Below the pieces are notes generated by a model. It worked only from the letters and a program-made list of their open reading frames with translations. It was not told the origin of the DNA and ran no database searches. The position numbers and the translations under genes were made by a program. Of a stretch of 64,000 bases of DNA, positions 27,450-41,294 are shown piece after piece. The DNA lies in contig NZ_JAUOPN010000014.1 in NCBI RefSeq assembly GCF_030547005.1, positions 1 to 64,000 on the forward strand, in the 5' to 3' direction. The stretch's first letter is position 1, and every line of letters begins with the position of its first letter. The stretch comes from Maribacter sp. 1_MG-2023 (lineage in GTDB: Bacteria > Bacteroidota > Bacteroidia > Flavobacteriales > Flavobacteriaceae).

Positions 27450-29069
27450 TTAATTGGTACCTAGATAGATATATCCATTAAATGGTTCTAGAATTGTACC
27501 GGTATTTGTATCGGTAGCATTAACAATGTAGTAGTACGTACCGGTTGGTAACATTCCAGATTGTCCGAAAGAACCATCAGGAGATTCTCCCCCCCAATCA
27601 TTTTGATAATCTTTAACCTCGGCAACTTTAGTACCCCAACGGTTAAATATCATAACATCAAAACTAAAGGCACAATACTCTACACCTTTGATTTCGAAGA
27701 AATCATTAACACCATCTCCGTTAGCGGTAACTGCCTTAGAGATTTCTATATCACCTTTACCACATGGCACACATTCTGTGTCAACGATAACTGTAAAGTC
27801 AACATAGTACTTACATGTACCTTCAGTAGAACTATAGGCAATTTTGTATTCACCAGGTTCATGTACCATAGGATCAAAATAATTTTGCTCCAATACTACA
27901 TCGCCCTCTAGAATCATGAATGTACCATTACGGTCGAAATCTGCCGGTAGGTAATTCAATAAGTCAATTGGTTCTTCTTCAATACAAACGTTTATAGTAA
28001 TTTCTTGCAATTGTGGTTGCAGAACAAAAACGATTTGTTCAAAAGAAGCAGTGTTACCACAAGAATCAGTTACGTTCCAGTTTCTAATAATCATGTAATC
28101 ATCAGAATCATCGGCTTGTTGCGTTTCTTCATTGTAAACAACATCAAAATTACCACAGCCACCCGTAAATACCATGTCTGGAGCATCAGGAATATCATCA
28201 CCACATATAATGGTAACTTCTTCTTCATATGGCTGACTCATAATAGGTCCCGTAGGTTCTACGGTTATTACTTGAGAATGTTCTACCATGTTACCAGCGC
28301 AATCAGTGGCTGTCCAAGTTCTGGTAACCGTATACCCTAGGGCACAGTTTTCGTCATTGGTAATCGTTTCTGTAAACGTTACTTCAATGTTGGGCTCACA
28401 AGAATCCGTAGCAGTTAATGTAGATGCATCTGGCACCATATTACACTCAACAGTCATATCTTGAGGTAGGGTTTCATTGAAGGTCGGTGTAACCGTATCT
28501 TCAATAGTGATTACTTGTGTATGTGTACGAACATTACCAACACAATCAGTAATCGTCCATGTTCTAGTAATCGTATATTCCGTAGCACATTCGTCATCTT
28601 GCCCTTCAACTAATTCAGTGTAATCAACTGTAATGGCACAAGCGCTATCAGAGGTTATTACAAAAGCATCAGGTATTGCATCACATGCTTCAATAGTTTC
28701 ATCGGTTGGCCAACCTTCATCACCATCATTATCAATAATAGTAACCGTGGCAATATTATCTGATAATATACCTATAATCGGATTCGAGATATTTTCAAGA
28801 ATTACACTGAAAGTTTCAGGATCTTCAATGATGATATCATCAATAATAGGAATTGTTATAGTCTGTGTATTCGGGTTTGTACCGCCAAATGTCAATGTCT
28901 GCGTATTACGAGGAACTCCCGTATAATCCATTCCATCAACAGTAGAACCATCAACGGTATAGAATTCAACCGTAAATTCATCTTGAACATCTGCATTCAG
29001 TACTACGTTAATAGTTACCGTACCAGCGTCTTCATTTACTTCTATCGAAGTAGCATCGAACTCAACACC
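27450..29069 (-). repeat. 3' duplicated segment, copy in the 4614-aa gene
   Basis: This 1620-base segment is collinear with 18837-20456. It encodes the last type B Calx-beta unit, the HYR-like domains and the sorting domain. The 86 bases at 28312-28397 are identical in both copies. Confidence 0.85.
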
Positions 29070-32000
29070 GTAAAGTGATGGGTCGGCATCATTATCAATG
29101 ATATTCACTGTAGCCGTATCATTAGCAAGAATACCAACAATAGGAGAAGATATATCTTCAAGAATAACCTGGAAGTCTTCTGTAAATTCAATCAACGTAT
29201 CATCAATAATAGGAATTACGATGGTCTGTGTATTTGAATTTGTACCACCAAACGTCAAGGTCTGCGTATCTTGAGGAACACCTGTATAATCGCTACCATC
29301 TAAGGTAGTACCATCTACAGTGTAATATTCAACCGTAAACTCATCTTGAACATCGGCATTAAGTACAACATCAAGAGAAACTGTACCTGCATCTTCATTT
29401 ACATCAATTGAGGTGATATCAAAGGCAACTCCATATAGAGATGGGTCAGCATCGTTGTCAATTATGTTCACTGTTGCCGTATCATTGGCAAGAATGCCAA
29501 CAATAGGAGAGGAGATATCTTCAAGAATTACTTGGAAGTCTTCTGTGAATTCAATCAACGTATCATCAATAATAGGAATTACGATGGTCTGTGTATTTGA
29601 ATTTGTACCACCAAACGTTAAGGTTTGTGTATCTTGAGGAACACCAGTATAATCACTATCATCTAAGGTAGTACCATCTACAGTGTAGTATTCTACCGTA
29701 AACTCATCTTGAACATCGGCATTAAGTACAACATCAAGAGAAACCGTACCGGCATTTTCGTTTACATCAATTGAAGTAATATCAAAGGCAACACCATAAA
29801 GCGATGGATCAGCATCGTTGTCAATTATGTTAACTGTAGCCGTATCATTGGCAAGTATACCAACTATCGGAGTAGATATATTCTCTAATATTACTTGAAA
29901 ATCTTCAGTAGATTCAATCAATGTATCATCAATAATAGGAATTACGATGGTCTGTGTATTTGAATTTGTACCGCCAAATGTTAATGTCTGAGTATTTTGA
30001 GGAACACCAGTATAATCACTACCATCTAGGGTAGTACCATCTACAGTATAGTATTCTACCGTAAACTCATCTTGAACATCGGCATTAAGTATAACATCAA
30101 GAGAAACTGTACCGTCACCTTCATTTACATCAATTGAAGTAATATCAAAAGCAACTCCATAAATAGATGGGTCACTATCATTGTCGGTGATATTAATAAC
30201 ACCTTGATCATCATTGATTGTAATTAACGGAGTAGATAAGTTTGAAAGGTCTACAAATAGACTTTCAGTTAACTCTATTAATGTATCATCTATAATACTA
30301 ATTGTAATAGCATGAGTTTCTCCGTCAGTACCAGCAAATGTCAATTGACCAGAACTAGTAGTGTAATCACCAGGTTCAATAGCAGAGTCATTAGTAGTTG
30401 TATAATCTAATGTGAATCCGCCTTGCACGTTTCCGGTAAGCAATACATTAATTGTAGCTGTACCTGCAGCTTCGTCTATAGTGATATTATCATTGTCAAA
30501 TGATATACCAGTAACTCCTGGTATGTTATCATTATCGGTAATATTGATATTACCTTGGTTATCATTGACGGCGATTAAAGTTGTAGATAGGTTTGAAAGG
30601 TCTACAAACAATCTTTCAGTTGCTTCAATGATATTATCATCAATAATTGTTACGATTACAGGTTGAATTTCTCCATCAGTACCTGAGAAGGTTAACTGTC
30701 CTACATCAGTAGTATAATCTCCAGGTTCTACAGCTGTATCATTATTTGTAGTATAATCAAGGGTGAATCCGCCCTCAACATTACCAGTCAATACTACATT
30801 AATAGTAGCCGTACCCGCAGCTTCATCAATAGTGATGTCATCATTCTCAAATGATATACCGGTAACACCAGGTATGTTATCATTATCTGTGATATTGATA
30901 TTTCCTTGGTTATCGTTAATACCGATTAGAGAAGTAGAAAGATTAGATAAATTCACCAATAAGGCTTCTGTTACTTCAATAATAGTATCATCGATAATAG
31001 AAACAGTAATAGGTTGTAATTCACCATCGGTACCAGCAAAGGTCAATTGACCAGAATTACTAGTATAATCGCCAGGTTGAATTGCAGTACCATCTGCCGT
31101 TGCATAATCAATAGTGAATCCGCCAGGTACATTACCTGTTAATTGTACATTGATTGTAGCCGTACCAGCAGCTTCATCTACCGTGATATTATCATTTTCA
31201 AATGCAATACCTGTTGTACCTGGTATATTATCATTATCAGTAATACTGATATTTCCTTGGGTTTCATTAATAGCTATAACAGTAGTAGACAAATTAGAAA
31301 GGTCTACAAATAATCTCTCTGTTGTTTCAATTAAGCTATCATCAATTATATTAACTGTAATAGGGTGTATTTCACCATCTGTACCTGCAAATGTTAACTG
31401 TCCTGCACTAGTAGTATAATCATTAGGTTGCACAGCAGTATCGTCATTAGTCGTATAATCTAAAGTGAATCCGCCTTGAACGTTACCTGTCAACAATACA
31501 TTAATAATTGCTGTACCGGCAGCTTCATCTACAATGATATTATCATTTTCAAATGAGATACCTGTGCCGATTACATTATCATTATCGGTAATATTGATAT
31601 TACCTTGGGTGTCATTAATTGCAATTAAGGTCGTAGAAAGATTAGAAAGGTCTACAAACAATCTTTCGGTCGCTTCAATGATGTTATCGTCAATAATGGT
31701 TATAGTTACCGGCTGAATTTCACCATCTGTACCAGCAAAGGTTAACTGTCCTGCATCAGCAGTGTAATCACCTGGTTCTACAGCCGTATCATTATTAGAG
31801 GTGTAATCTAAAGTGAATCCGTCTTGAACGTTACCGGTCAACAATACATTAATAGTTGCAGTACCTGCAGCTTCATCTACTGTGATATCATCATTTTGGA
31901 AAGAGATACCTGTGGTACCCGGTATATTGTCATTATCCGTAATGTTGATATTCCCTTGGTTGTCATTTATAATAATTAAAGAAGTCGATAAGTTGGAAAG

Positions 32001-35000
32001 ATCTACAAATAACCTTTCAGTGGCTTCAATGATATTATCATCAATAATAGGAACAACTATAGGTTGAATTTCGCCGTCATTACCATTGAATGTTAATTGC
32101 CCGTTGGTAGGGGTATAATCTCCCGGTTGAATAGCAGTGTCATTATTAGTTGTATAATCTAAAGTGAATCCGCCAGGAACATTACCAGTTAATTGCACAT
32201 TTATTGTTGCTGTACCTGCAGCCTCATCTATAGTGATATCATCATTTTCAAATGCAATACCAGTAGTACCAGGTATATAATCGTTATCTGTGATATTGAC
32301 GTTAGCTTGGTTGTCGGTAATAGTTATTAATGTAGTTGATAAGTTAGAAAGGTTAACGAATAAACGCTCTAATGTCTCAATAACACTATCATCTATGATT
32401 GTTATGGTAATAGGTTGTAATTCACCATCGGTACCTGCAAAAGTCAATTGACCTGAACTGGTCGTATAATCATCTGGTTCTAAAGCAGTATCATCGCCAG
32501 TAGTATAATCTACAGTAAATCCGCCACCTACATGTCCAGTTAATAAAACATTGACAGTAACTGTACCGGCACTTTCATCAACGGTTATGTCATCATTTTG
32601 AAAAGATATACCTGTACCAGCAACATTATCATTGTCAGTAATGTTGATATTACCTTGACTATCGTTAATAGCAATTAAAGTTGTAGATAAGTTAGAGAGA
32701 TCTACAAATAACCTTTCGGTCGCTTCAATTATATTATCGTCTATAATAGATATGATCACAGGGTGTATTTCACCATCGGTACCCCCAAAAGTTAACTGAC
32801 CAGAAGTTGCCGTATAATCTTCAGGTTGAACAGCCGTATCATTATTAGTAATATAATCTAAAGTAAATCCACCTTGAACATTACCTGTAAGTAAAACATT
32901 AATCGTTGCTGTACCAGCATCTTCGTTGATAGTAATATCATCATTTTCAAACGAGATACCCGTTGTTCCTGGTATATTGTCATTATCGATAATGTTGATA
33001 TTACCTTGGTTATCGTTAATGGTAATTAATGAGGTAGAAAGGTTAGAAAGGTCAACAAATAATCTTTCGGTAGCTTCAATAATATTATCATCAATGATAG
33101 GAACTGTAACAGGTTGAATTTCACCGTCAGTACCTGTAAAAGTCAATTGACCGGCAATACTAGTGTAATCTCCCGGTTGAATGGCAGAATCGTCTGCGGT
33201 AGCGTAATCCAAAGTGAATCCGCCTTGTACATTTCCTGTTAAGAGAACATTTATGGTTGCAGTTCCATCGGCTTCATTAATGGTGATATCGTCATTTTGG
33301 AATGAAATTCCAGTACCAGCAAGGCTATCATTATCTGTAATATTGATAACACCTTGATCATCATTGATTGCAATTAATGTCGTAGAAAGATTAGAAAGGT
33401 CTATAAACAAACCTTCGGTAACTTCTATAATACCATCGTCATTAATAGCTACGGTAATTGGTTGTAATTCACCATCATTACCGGCGAAAGTTAATTGTCC
33501 GCTATTTGTATTATAATCACCTGGTTGTGTAGCAGTATCATCATTTGTTGTGAAATCTAAAGTGAATCCGCCTTGAACGTTACCAGTTAAAAGAACATTT
33601 ATTGTAGCAGTACCCGCAGCTTCATCTACTGTGATGTTGTCGTTCTGGAAAGATATACCAGTTGTACCAGGTATATTGTCGTCATCATTAATAGTACCGG
33701 TCGCTGTATTTGTTGGTTGTTCATCAAGGAAGCCAACATTAATATTCGATTGTATGTTAGATAATGTAATCGTAAAATCTTCTGATGGTTCTATAAAACT
33801 GTCATCAATTATCGGAACATCTATATTTACAGAATTTGTAGTGCTATTGAATGTCACCGTACCTGTAAAAGAAGTGTAATCGTCTGGTTCAATAGCAGTG
33901 CTGTTAGCAGTTACATAATCAACAGTAACCGTTTCACCTGGAGCAATAGTACCAGTGAAAGTAGCAACAAATCTAGCATAGGTATCAGTACCTTCGGTAA
34001 CAATAATATTGTCATCTGCAAAGGATATACCTGTACTGCCAGGAACATTATCATTGTCTGTTATACTCGCAATACCTTCATTGTCATTAATGGTAGGTGT
34101 ATTTGTTCCACTAGTAAGTTGTACAAAGAATTGCTCGGTAGTTTCTATAATTGAGTCATCATTAATTGTTATGGTGACCTGACGTACCTCATTGTTCGTA
34201 CCTGCAAAAGATACAGTAGTATTTGACGCTGAAACATAATCGCCAGGTTGTAGTGCAGTATCATCTGCAGTAGCATAGTTTAAGGTAAAACCACCAGAAA
34301 CGGTACCTGTATGTGTAATTTCAAGAACTGCAGTACCTGCATCTTCATTTACGGTAACATCATTAATGCTAATACCGATAGGATTGCCACTTTCACTAAC
34401 GTAAATGTATTGCGTATGGCTAGTGTTGTTACCTGCACAATCATTGGTTGTCCATGTTCTAATAATCGTATATGAAGTAGAAGTATTGTCACCAATATAC
34501 GTTTCGTCGAAGGTAACTGTAGAATTAGAATCACAGTTGTCATTAGCAGAAAGTACTGGCGCTACAGGAATATTATCATGAGCAGCGTAAGAGTCTTGTG
34601 GTAAAGACTCATTAAAAGTTGGTGCTTCTTTATCTTCTATAGTAATAACTTGAGTGAAAGTATCACTTACTCTACCACAAGCATCTGTAAACGTCCAAGT
34701 ATTGGTATATGTGCCTTGAGTTGGGCATGCACCAGATTGCACAAAATTACCAGCAGTTTTATCTAATGTGAAATTACAAGATACCGTTGCAGGTACTAAA
34801 GAATTCGCATTATTAAGAGCAGCAATATTATCACAAGTAACAGTTCTGTCCAATGCATTTGGTGCTGTAGACCAATTTACTTGTGCAGGCTGTTGAACAT
34901 CAATAGTTGTTGGTGTATGCGTACCAATACCACAAGAATCTGTAGAAGAAGAACTATTTGTAGTAATTGGGTCTCTGTTGGTAACACCGCTATAGGTAGC

Positions 35001-38000
35001 ATTTGCCTGTAATTCAAAACTAGCTGTACAAGCAGTCTCTAAAAAGTGGCATGCCTCAATAATTTCAATATTGAAATCAAGATCATAATTATCACCCATA
35101 TCGGTGAAACCATTTTGAGCTGTAAAAGTTAAGGTTCTTGATGTTGGGTCGTAAGAATGTGTTACACCTGCGGGTAATGTACCTACACTCGCAAAATCGG
35201 CTTCAATTGGTAATACGGTAGTAATCACCAAATCTTGAATATCATCATTACCAGTGTTGGTAACGTTTAATGTCAAAGGTACTGTGTCACCTGCATTGAA
35301 AGGTCCGGTTGCGTTTGTATTTAAAGTTAAGGCACCTAAACTTGGTAGATAAACATCTACACTTAAGCCCATTAAATATAGACCATACGATTCTTGATCC
35401 GTTGTAATTTTAAAACGGGCAAAAGTCTGATCATTTTCTATATATCTATTAGCTGTATTTGCTAAAGGAAAAACGGTAGCATCAAAACCTAAAGTGTTTG
35501 TACTAGCAGCATTTCTATCTACATAATTTAGACCGTCAATAGTAATTCGGCTATTAAAGAAATTGTCTTCATCTCTTAATGTAGTAGATAATTTAGACCA
35601 GTTATTTGAAGTGTCATAAATTAATAATTGATCACCGGTAAGGTCACGGTCACCTTCTAAGGCACCTAACATTACATCTGCATTTATTATTCCGTTCGGA
35701 ATGGTTTCAAAACCACTAAAGTTAAATTCTGTTTCACCTGCACCATCAGAAGCAAAAGTGTGAACATAACCATCATAGAGTGTTATGTTTTTAGGGTCAA
35801 GAGAGACATTTTCATATACAAAGACAATTTGCCATCCACCGGAAGTACCGGTAACATTTGCAATTCCATGCGAACGTAAGTCCATTTCAGTAGCTTTTAC
35901 GTTACCTACTTGGTACGAACCAAAGGGAGTAGAAAGTGCATTTATATCATCTGTAATATCTTTAATACAAACATATGGGTCATTTTGAAAATGATCATTT
36001 CTTCCTCTATAAATAACCTCATCGGCAGAAACTGTTGTGTAAGAAGATTGACCAGGTAACATTAATTTTACCTGATTGTAATTCCAAGATGGTTCTGTTG
36101 CGCTACCACCGGTAGTACCATCATATTCCTTGTCAGCAGCAGCCCAGTATAGGTATGCTTTCTTAATATTCAAACAGCTTAATGAAGGCTCAGGGTTAGC
36201 TAAATTGGCATTGGTAGAGTTAAATGTTGATGGATCAGAATCGATATCAACAAATACGTTATCATTGAAATCGTGGTTACCAGCTTCACCGTTATAATTA
36301 CCAGTTGCGTTTCTTGAAAGAACATTATTGGCAATCATGGTGAAATCACCATTAATACTACCAGAATAACGAATTTCAAAATCCTTTTTAAGGTTGGTGT
36401 CGTTTACAAATATGTTGACTACCGCTTCATCTTCAGAGCCGTTAGAATCTACTATCTTATATCTAAAGGTATCATTCCCGTTAAAAGACGGACTAGGTAG
36501 ATATTCAAAATAATCATCTGTAGCATCACCAGGTGTGCCATTGTCCATAAGAGTAACTGTACCGTTTATTGGGTTGTTTACTATTTGTAAGGGATTAGTT
36601 GAAGCGGGCCCATCAAAACCATAATCATCATTATCAAGCACGGTAATAAGTGCTGAGGTTTGATTTTGGAATACTACAAAAGAATCATTTACGGCAGTAG
36701 GTAAATGATCTATGTCTATTATAGTACCTATAGCCGTTGGGGCAGATGCTGTAATTAAGTTTGGTGAAATTGAAGTAATCGTAATTCTTAAAGATTCGTC
36801 ACCTTCAATCAATGCATCTTGAATAATATTTACAGGAACCTGAATAACTTCTGAAGTAGCGCCTGAAAAGTTAAGCGTACCAGTTTGTGAAGCAACAGAA
36901 TAGTCACTACCAGCTGTGGTAGTATTATCGGTTATTTCGTACGTTGCTGTAAAGCCACCATTAACAGGGTTACCGGTATAGGTGACATCGAAATTTGCAG
37001 TAGCATTAAATTCATCTTCTGTAAAACCGGTAACGGCAATAGTACCCGTATCATCATTTGTAATACTACCGATTGCATCTGCATTTGTAATGCTGATTTT
37101 AGTTGAAGACGGATTTGAGATTGTGATACTTAAATCTTCATTGTTCTCTATAAAATCATCACCTACTATATTAATTTGAACTGAGCGTACTTCGTTATTT
37201 ACACCTGTAAAGGTCAATGTACCAGACGTAGCGGGAGCTGTAGTCAATGTATAATCAACACCAGTTGTTGTAGTAATATCAGCAATATCGTATGCCAAGG
37301 TAAAACCACCATTTAATCTATCTCCGGTATACGTAACATCGAAATTTATACTGTTTGTTTGTTCTACAATACTAAAACCGGTTACTGAAAGGGAACCGCC
37401 ATCATCATCGGTAATTACTCCTCTAGCTTGGTTGTTCAATAAATTAACTCCTACATTAGAACGAATAGCAACTAAGTTTACAAAGAAGTCTTCTTCATTT
37501 TCAATTACATTGTCACTTATGATTGGTACAACAATATTTTGAGTTTTTATAGTATTGGTAAAAGTTAGCGTTTGTATGGTAGCATTAGGGTTGAAATCTG
37601 TTGCATTGTTAGCAGAACCATTATTTACAAAATAATCTACTTCAACGGTTTCACCAGTATCTACATCACCATTAAATTCCACTACAAAAGTTGCATTAAC
37701 ATTATCGGTTGGGTCTCCTTCGGCAACCGTAACTGTTGCGTTTTGAAAATCTATTCCGTTAGCAGCAGTGTTGTCGTTATCGGTAATAGTACCAGTACCT
37801 GTAGGGTCCACAATATTAATTAATGTTGTAGACAAGTTTGAAAGCTGAATATTTAAATCTTCGGTAGCTTCAATAAAAGAATCTTCTGAAATTGTTATTG
37901 TAATTGTCTGTTGGTCATTATTTGTAGCGCCGGTAGGGAAACTTAACTGTCCTGCTGCTAGCGTAGTACTATAATCTTTTCCAGCAGTAGCTGTACCGTC

Positions 38001-41000
38001 TGTAATATTATAATCAACCGTAAAACCAGTTTGAATATCGTTACCATTATAGGTAATTACAAAATTCGTGCTTCCTGCAGATTCACTAACAGAAAAATCA
38101 GCAGCACTTAAACCTGTAGTTGCTGTTTTAACATCATTATCGGTAATGGTACCAATTGCATTGGCATCGACCAAATTGATTAATGTTGTTGATAAATTCG
38201 TTAATTGAAAATTGATGGTTTCATCAGATTCAATAATAGTATCGTCATTGATATTGATACTTACATTTTGCACATCGCCATCTGAAGTTCCAGCGGGGAA
38301 AGTCAACTGACCCGATAGTGCAGGATTACCACTGAAATCTGTACCGGCAGCAGCTGTACCATCAGTTATAGTATAATCTACTGTAAAAGCATTTTGTAAA
38401 TCACTACCGTTATAGGTTACTATGAAATTAGTTGTACCGGCAGCTTCATTAACTACTATATCAGCAACTGTTAAACCTGTAGAGGCTGTTTTTGTATCGT
38501 TATCTAAGATAGTACCCACTGCATTTGGGTCAACCAAATTGATAAGGGTAGAGGATAGATTAGTTAATTCAATATTCAAGTCTTCATCACCTTCAATAAT
38601 AAGGTCATCAATAATAGTTACACTTACAAGTTGTGTTGCACCATCTGTAGTACCATTTGGAAATGAAACTTGTCCGGTTAAAGAAGCACTGTAATCTGAA
38701 CCAGATATAGCCGAACCATTTGTTATAGAGTAATCTGCAGTAAATCCGGTTTTAACGTTACCACCATTATAGGTTACTACAAAATTAGCTGATGCAGTAG
38801 ATTCGTTAAAATTGATATCTGCGATAGATAAACCTGTAGTTGGGGTAGTGTCGTTATCTGTAATTGTACCGGTAGCATCTGCATCTATAATAGCTAAGAG
38901 ATTGTTAGAGATATTTGATATTTGTATTGTTAAGCTCTCATCGCCCTCAATGACTGTATCATCTGTAATTGCTAATAATAAAGGTTGTGTATCTCCATCG
39001 GCAGTACCGGCAGGGAAAGTTACTTGACCTGTTAGGTTTACATTATAATCTGAGCTAGAAGTTGTACTTACGTCGGTTATTACATAATCGACTGTGAAAG
39101 AATTTTGAACTGTTGGGCCGGTATAGGTCAAAACAAAATCTACCGTACCCACATTTTCATTCACTGTAAAATCAGCTATAGAAACTCCGTCGCCAGCAGA
39201 TGGTGTATTTATATTGGTAATTGTACCCGTTGCGGTATCTGTAATGTCACCAGTGTTAGTGGATCCATTAGTCATACCTAAAGTAAAAGTTTCATCACCT
39301 TCAATAAGCCCGTCGTTAATAGCTGGTATTAAAATACTAGTATTTAAAGTATTACTAGGAATTGAAAAATTAGTTAATGCCGTATAATCTGTAGCTAGCG
39401 TAGTAATATTTGTATAAGATAAATCAAATGTTACCACCTCATTTACTGCGTGAGAAAGGGTAACTGCAAAATCAAGGTCAGTGCCTTCGGCAGTACTATC
39501 ATCGGCAATTGCTATCGTAGGTCTAATAAATAAATCAGCGGCGTTAGAATAGGTATATGGCGTACATAAGTTTTGACTATCAAAAGCACTAAAACGATAC
39601 TGATTACCACTTTCTGTACTAGTAATCGTAGTTAATGTCAAAGCTGTAGTAGTAGCTCCCGAATAAACACCGCCATTTGAAATTGGATTCCAGTTAGTTC
39701 CATCATCAGAACTAACTTCCCATTGATAGGTAAGTGACGTTCCATTAACTGCAGTTGTATAGGTAACCGTGTCACCTAGGTTAGCAATTCTATCTATAGG
39801 TTGCAATGTTATGCTTACAGTTTGAAAAGCTATTGTTACTTTGCTATCAGTACCTGTATAGCCACCTTGACCGGTTACTAATCCGGTAGAAGGGTGAACT
39901 GAAACTGGAGAAGTGCCTAAATAACCATCGCCATCTGGATCAGTGTGCCCAGCTTCAATAGCATCAGGACAACCATCGTTGTCAGAATCATTATCTAAAC
40001 TATCAATAATAGTATCACCATCGGCATCTCCGTTTCCTTCATTAATATCTGTAATACCATCATTGTCATCATCTTCATCAGCAAGGTCGTTAACCCCATC
40101 ACCATCTGTATCTAAATCATCATCTGTAATGGTGATAATACCTTCATTTGCAGCAAAAACAATGTTTTGTGGCACATAGTTGGTCATGGCACCTGAGATT
40201 GAGGCAGGACTGTATGATGGTACCGCCGTAAAAAATTCTGTAGGTTCAATGATTGAATCATCATTTATTCTAAAGTTTCTAAGTAAACTTTGACCATCTG
40301 TTCCATTAAAGATTACAAAACCTGAATTTGAATCGTAATCTGAAGGCTGTATTGCTGTATTATTAACAGTTACATAATTTATTGTAAAATTATCTTGAAC
40401 CTCACCATTTAAGGTGAAATTTATACTAGCGTTAGGAGAAGATTCCAATACCGTGGTGTTGCTTAAATTAACTGTAGCGACGTCATTATCATGAATACGT
40501 AATGCAGAACGCTCAGTATTAATACTGACCCTAGATGGGGAAGTACCGTATTTTGTAGCTTCTGCCGCATTTCTAGACTTAACCCCGTTGAATTCTTCAG
40601 AAGGTTCAACAATAGTATTGTCAATAGTAGGTATAGGAATAATTATTTCTGAACCAGCTAATGAACCAGCAGGAAAAGTAACTGTAGTGGTAAAAGAATT
40701 AAAATCGGAACCATCAGTTGCCGGGCTCGATGAGCTAGGGTTAGTTTCTACTGAAAAATCAACACTATACGCATCTTCAATACCAACGTATTGTTGTCCG
40801 CCAGAGTTTATTCCGTTAGATAATGATAAACTGTATTGTATTTCTCCACCTTCTGTAATATCGTAATTACCGCCTGTTACATAAGCTACATCGGTATCCG
40901 TAATGGTACCAATACCATCGGCATCAGAAAAAGTATATGTGCTGGAAGGATCGCTTAACGTTAATGTGAATTCTTGTTGTGTAACCTCTACCCAGTCATC

Positions 41001-41294
41001 GTTCAATGCAGCAACAGTAAATGTATCTGTAGTATTTAAGAGGAAATTTAAGGTAACCGAAGTAGGGCCGTTATAATCTGCAGCGGTTGTAGTACCATTA
41101 TTTGCGTATGCAATATCAAAAGTATAGTTACCAGTAAGCGGAGTGCTAGAGGTAACGGTAAAAGTCATATTAGACCCTTCGTTCGCGATTGCGTCAGAAA
41201 CTGAAAAGGTCTGTGCGATTACATCTGTAGAACCAAAAAAGAACCACATGATAAATAGCAACATTGTCGATTTTATGAAAGTAGAATTCTTCAT
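27450..41294 (-). CDS. Giant T9SS type B cargo adhesin, 4614 aa, Calx-beta array
   Basis: Signal peptide at 1-28 (ending DVIAQ). In order: Calx-beta domains (30-390), type 3 calcium-binding repeats near 395-450 ([19 protein letters not shown]), an Ig-like domain (470-580), and about nine diverged Calx-beta units (590-1520). Then a cadherin-like domain (1530-1625), a unique region (about 1630-1985, with [19 protein letters not shown]), a DUF11-like domain, HYR-like domains (2130-2305) and two or more diverged Calx-beta units. Next come ten tandem type A Calx-beta units (2545-3710), four type B units (3710-4190), HYR-like domains, and a type B sorting domain (4515-4614). Calx-beta and type 3 repeats bind Ca2+ in known families, so the protein is probably a rigid calcium-stiffened stalk. 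Export by T9SS and a role in adhesion or gliding are inferred. The start overlaps the stop of a 79-codon frame (TAATG). Confidence 0.9.
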   Translation of the reverse strand: MKNSTFIKSTMLLFIMWFFFGSTDVIAQTFSVSDAIANEGSNMTFTVTSSTPLTGNYTFDIAYANNGTTTAADYNGPTSVTLNFLLNTTDTFTVAALNDDWVEVTQQEFTLTLSDPSSTYTFSDADGIGTITDTDVAYVTGGNYDITEGGEIQYSLSLSNGINSGGQQYVGIEDAYSVDFSVETNPSSSSPATDGSDFNSFTTTVTFPAGSLAGSEIIIPIPTIDNTIVEPSEEFNGVKSRNAAEATKYGTSPSRVSINTERSALRIHDNDVATVNLSNTTVLESSPNASINFTLNGEVQDNFTINYVTVNNTAIQPSDYDSNSGFVIFNGTDGQSLLRNFRINDDSIIEPTEFFTAVPSYSPASISGAMTNYVPQNIVFAANEGIITITDDDLDTDGDGVNDLADEDDDNDGITDINEGNGDADGDTIIDSLDNDSDNDGCPDAIEAGHTDPDGDGYLGTSPVSVHPSTGLVTGQGGYTGTDSKVTIAFQTVSITLQPIDRIANLGDTVTYTTAVNGTSLTYQWEVSSDDGTNWNPISNGGVYSGATTTALTLTTITSTESGNQYRFSAFDSQNLCTPYTYSNAADLFIRPTIAIADDSTAEGTDLDFAVTLSHAVNEVVTFDLSYTNITTLATDYTALTNFSIPSNTLNTSILIPAINDGLIEGDETFTLGMTNGSTNTGDITDTATGTITNINTPSAGDGVSIADFTVNENVGTVDFVLTYTGPTVQNSFTVDYVITDVSTTSSSDYNVNLTGQVTFPAGTADGDTQPLLLAITDDTVIEGDESLTIQISNISNNLLAIIDADATGTITDNDTTPTTGLSIADINFNESTASANFVVTYNGGNVKTGFTADYSITNGSAISGSDYSASLTGQVSFPNGTTDGATQLVSVTIIDDLIIEGDEDLNIELTNLSSTLINLVDPNAVGTILDNDTKTASTGLTVADIVVNEAAGTTNFIVTYNGSDLQNAFTVDYTITDGTAAAGTDFSGNPALSGQLTFPAGTSDGDVQNVSININDDTIIESDETINFQLTNLSTTLINLVDANAIGTITDNDVKTATTGLSAADFSVSESAGSTNFVITYNGNDIQTGFTVDYNITDGTATAGKDYSTTLAAGQLSFPTGATNNDQQTITITISEDSFIEATEDLNIQLSNLSTTLINIVDPTGTGTITDNDNTAANGIDFQNATVTVAEGDPTDNVNATFVVEFNGDVDTGETVEVDYFVNNGSANNATDFNPNATIQTLTFTNTIKTQNIVVPIISDNVIENEEDFFVNLVAIRSNVGVNLLNNQARGVITDDDGGSLSVTGFSIVEQTNSINFDVTYTGDRLNGGFTLAYDIADITTTTGVDYTLTTAPATSGTLTFTGVNNEVRSVQINIVGDDFIENNEDLSITISNPSSTKISITNADAIGSITNDDTGTIAVTGFTEDEFNATANFDVTYTGNPVNGGFTATYEITDNTTTAGSDYSVASQTGTLNFSGATSEVIQVPVNIIQDALIEGDESLRITITSISPNLITASAPTAIGTIIDIDHLPTAVNDSFVVFQNQTSALITVLDNDDYGFDGPASTNPLQIVNNPINGTVTLMDNGTPGDATDDYFEYLPSPSFNGNDTFRYKIVDSNGSEDEAVVNIFVNDTNLKKDFEIRYSGSINGDFTMIANNVLSRNATGNYNGEAGNHDFNDNVFVDIDSDPSTFNSTNANLANPEPSLSCLNIKKAYLYWAAADKEYDGTTGGSATEPSWNYNQVKLMLPGQSSYTTVSADEVIYRGRNDHFQNDPYVCIKDITDDINALSTPFGSYQVGNVKATEMDLRSHGIANVTGTSGGWQIVFVYENVSLDPKNITLYDGYVHTFASDGAGETEFNFSGFETIPNGIINADVMLGALEGDRDLTGDQLLIYDTSNNWSKLSTTLRDEDNFFNSRITIDGLNYVDRNAASTNTLGFDATVFPLANTANRYIENDQTFARFKITTDQESYGLYLMGLSVDVYLPSLGALTLNTNATGPFNAGDTVPLTLNVTNTGNDDIQDLVITTVLPIEADFASVGTLPAGVTHSYDPTSRTLTFTAQNGFTDMGDNYDLDFNIEIIEACHFLETACTASFELQANATYSGVTNRDPITTNSSSSTDSCGIGTHTPTTIDVQQPAQVNWSTAPNALDRTVTCDNIAALNNANSLVPATVSCNFTLDKTAGNFVQSGACPTQGTYTNTWTFTDACGRVSDTFTQVITIEDKEAPTFNESLPQDSYAAHDNIPVAPVLSANDNCDSNSTVTFDETYIGDNTSTSYTIIRTWTTNDCAGNNTSHTQYIYVSESGNPIGISINDVTVNEDAGTAVLEITHTGTVSGGFTLNYATADDTALQPGDYVSASNTTVSFAGTNNEVRQVTITINDDSIIETTEQFFVQLTSGTNTPTINDNEGIASITDNDNVPGSTGISFADDNIIVTEGTDTYARFVATFTGTIAPGETVTVDYVTANSTAIEPDDYTSFTGTVTFNSTTNSVNIDVPIIDDSFIEPSEDFTITLSNIQSNINVGFLDEQPTNTATGTINDDDNIPGTTGISFQNDNITVDEAAGTATINVLLTGNVQGGFTLDFTTNDDTATQPGDYNTNSGQLTFAGNDGELQPITVAINDDGIIEVTEGLFIDLSNLSTTLIAINDDQGVINITDNDSLAGTGISFQNDDITINEADGTATINVLLTGNVQGGFTLDYATADDSAIQPGDYTSIAGQLTFTGTDGEIQPVTVPIIDDNIIEATERLFVDLSNLSTSLITINDNQGNINIIDNDNIPGTTGISFENDDITINEDAGTATINVLLTGNVQGGFTLDYITNNDTAVQPEDYTATSGQLTFGGTDGEIHPVIISIIDDNIIEATERLFVDLSNLSTTLIAINDSQGNINITDNDNVAGTGISFQNDDITVDESAGTVTVNVLLTGHVGGGFTVDYTTGDDTALEPDDYTTSSGQLTFAGTDGELQPITITIIDDSVIETLERLFVNLSNLSTTLITITDNQANVNITDNDYIPGTTGIAFENDDITIDEAAGTATINVQLTGNVPGGFTLDYTTNNDTAIQPGDYTPTNGQLTFNGNDGEIQPIVVPIIDDNIIEATERLFVDLSNLSTSLIIINDNQGNINITDNDNIPGTTGISFQNDDITVDEAAGTATINVLLTGNVQDGFTLDYTSNNDTAVEPGDYTADAGQLTFAGTDGEIQPVTITIIDDNIIEATERLFVDLSNLSTTLIAINDTQGNINITDNDNVIGTGISFENDNIIVDEAAGTAIINVLLTGNVQGGFTLDYTTNDDTAVQPNDYTTSAGQLTFAGTDGEIHPITVNIIDDSLIETTERLFVDLSNLSTTVIAINETQGNISITDNDNIPGTTGIAFENDNITVDEAAGTATINVQLTGNVPGGFTIDYATADGTAIQPGDYTSNSGQLTFAGTDGELQPITVSIIDDTIIEVTEALLVNLSNLSTSLIGINDNQGNINITDNDNIPGVTGISFENDDITIDEAAGTATINVVLTGNVEGGFTLDYTTNNDTAVEPGDYTTDVGQLTFSGTDGEIQPVIVTIIDDNIIEATERLFVDLSNLSTTLIAVNDNQGNINITDNDNIPGVTGISFDNDNITIDEAAGTATINVLLTGNVQGGFTLDYTTTNDSAIEPGDYTTSSGQLTFAGTDGETHAITISIIDDTLIELTESLFVDLSNLSTPLITINDDQGVINITDNDSDPSIYGVAFDITSIDVNEGDGTVSLDVILNADVQDEFTVEYYTVDGTTLDGSDYTGVPQNTQTLTFGGTNSNTQTIVIPIIDDTLIESTEDFQVILENISTPIVGILANDTATVNIIDNDADPSLYGVAFDITSIDVNENAGTVSLDVVLNADVQDEFTVEYYTVDGTTLDDSDYTGVPQDTQTLTFGGTNSNTQTIVIPIIDDTLIEFTEDFQVILEDISSPIVGILANDTATVNIIDNDADPSLYGVAFDITSIDVNEDAGTVSLDVVLNADVQDEFTVEYYTVDGTTLDGSDYTGVPQDTQTLTFGGTNSNTQTIVIPIIDDTLIEFTEDFQVILEDISSPIVGILANDTATVNIIDNDADPSLYGVEFDATSIEVNEDAGTVTINVVLNADVQDEFTVEFYTVDGSTVDGMDYTGVPRNTQTLTFGGTNPNTQTITIPIIDDIIIEDPETFSVILENISNPIIGILSDNIATVTIIDNDGDEGWPTDETIEACDAIPDAFVITSDSACAITVDYTELVEGQDDECATEYTITRTWTITDCVGNVRTHTQVITIEDTVTPTFNETLPQDMTVECNMVPDASTLTATDSCEPNIEVTFTETITNDENCALGYTVTRTWTATDCAGNMVEHSQVITVEPTGPIMSQPYEEEVTIICGDDIPDAPDMVFTGGCGNFDVVYNEETQQADDSDDYMIIRNWNVTDSCGNTASFEQIVFVLQPQLQEITINVCIEEEPIDLLNYLPADFDRNGTFMILEGDVVLEQNYFDPMVHEPGEYKIAYSSTEGTCKYYVDFTVIVDTECVPCGKGDIEISKAVTANGDGVNDFFEIKGVEYCAFSFDVMIFNRWGTKVAEVKDYQNDWGGESPDGSFGQSGMLPTGTYYYIVNATDTNTGTILEPFNGYIYLGTN
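28725..30158 (-). repeat. Four tandem type B Calx-beta repeats
   Basis: Four units of about 120 residues start [13 protein letters not shown] (three) or [13 protein letters not shown] (one) and contain [14 protein letters not shown]. The two middle units are especially alike at the DNA level (around 29161-29280 and 29523-29640). The fourth belongs to the segment shared with the other giant gene. Confidence 0.88.
30159..33660 (-). repeat. Ten tandem type A Calx-beta repeats
   Basis: Ten consecutive units of 115-117 residues (about 350 bases) start [13 protein letters not shown] or close variants and end NINITDNDN. Linkers are of two kinds, NIPGTT-like and NVAGT-like. Conserved acidic clusters ([16 protein letters not shown]) are the expected calcium ligands. 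The array is the most repetitive part of the window and a place where copy number could vary. Confidence 0.9.

Noticed and set aside
28725-33660. Regular repeat array resembling a CRISPR or satellite
   Set aside because: The repeat period is about 350 bases, lies in an open frame and codes for Calx-beta domains; there are no short identical repeats with unique spacers.
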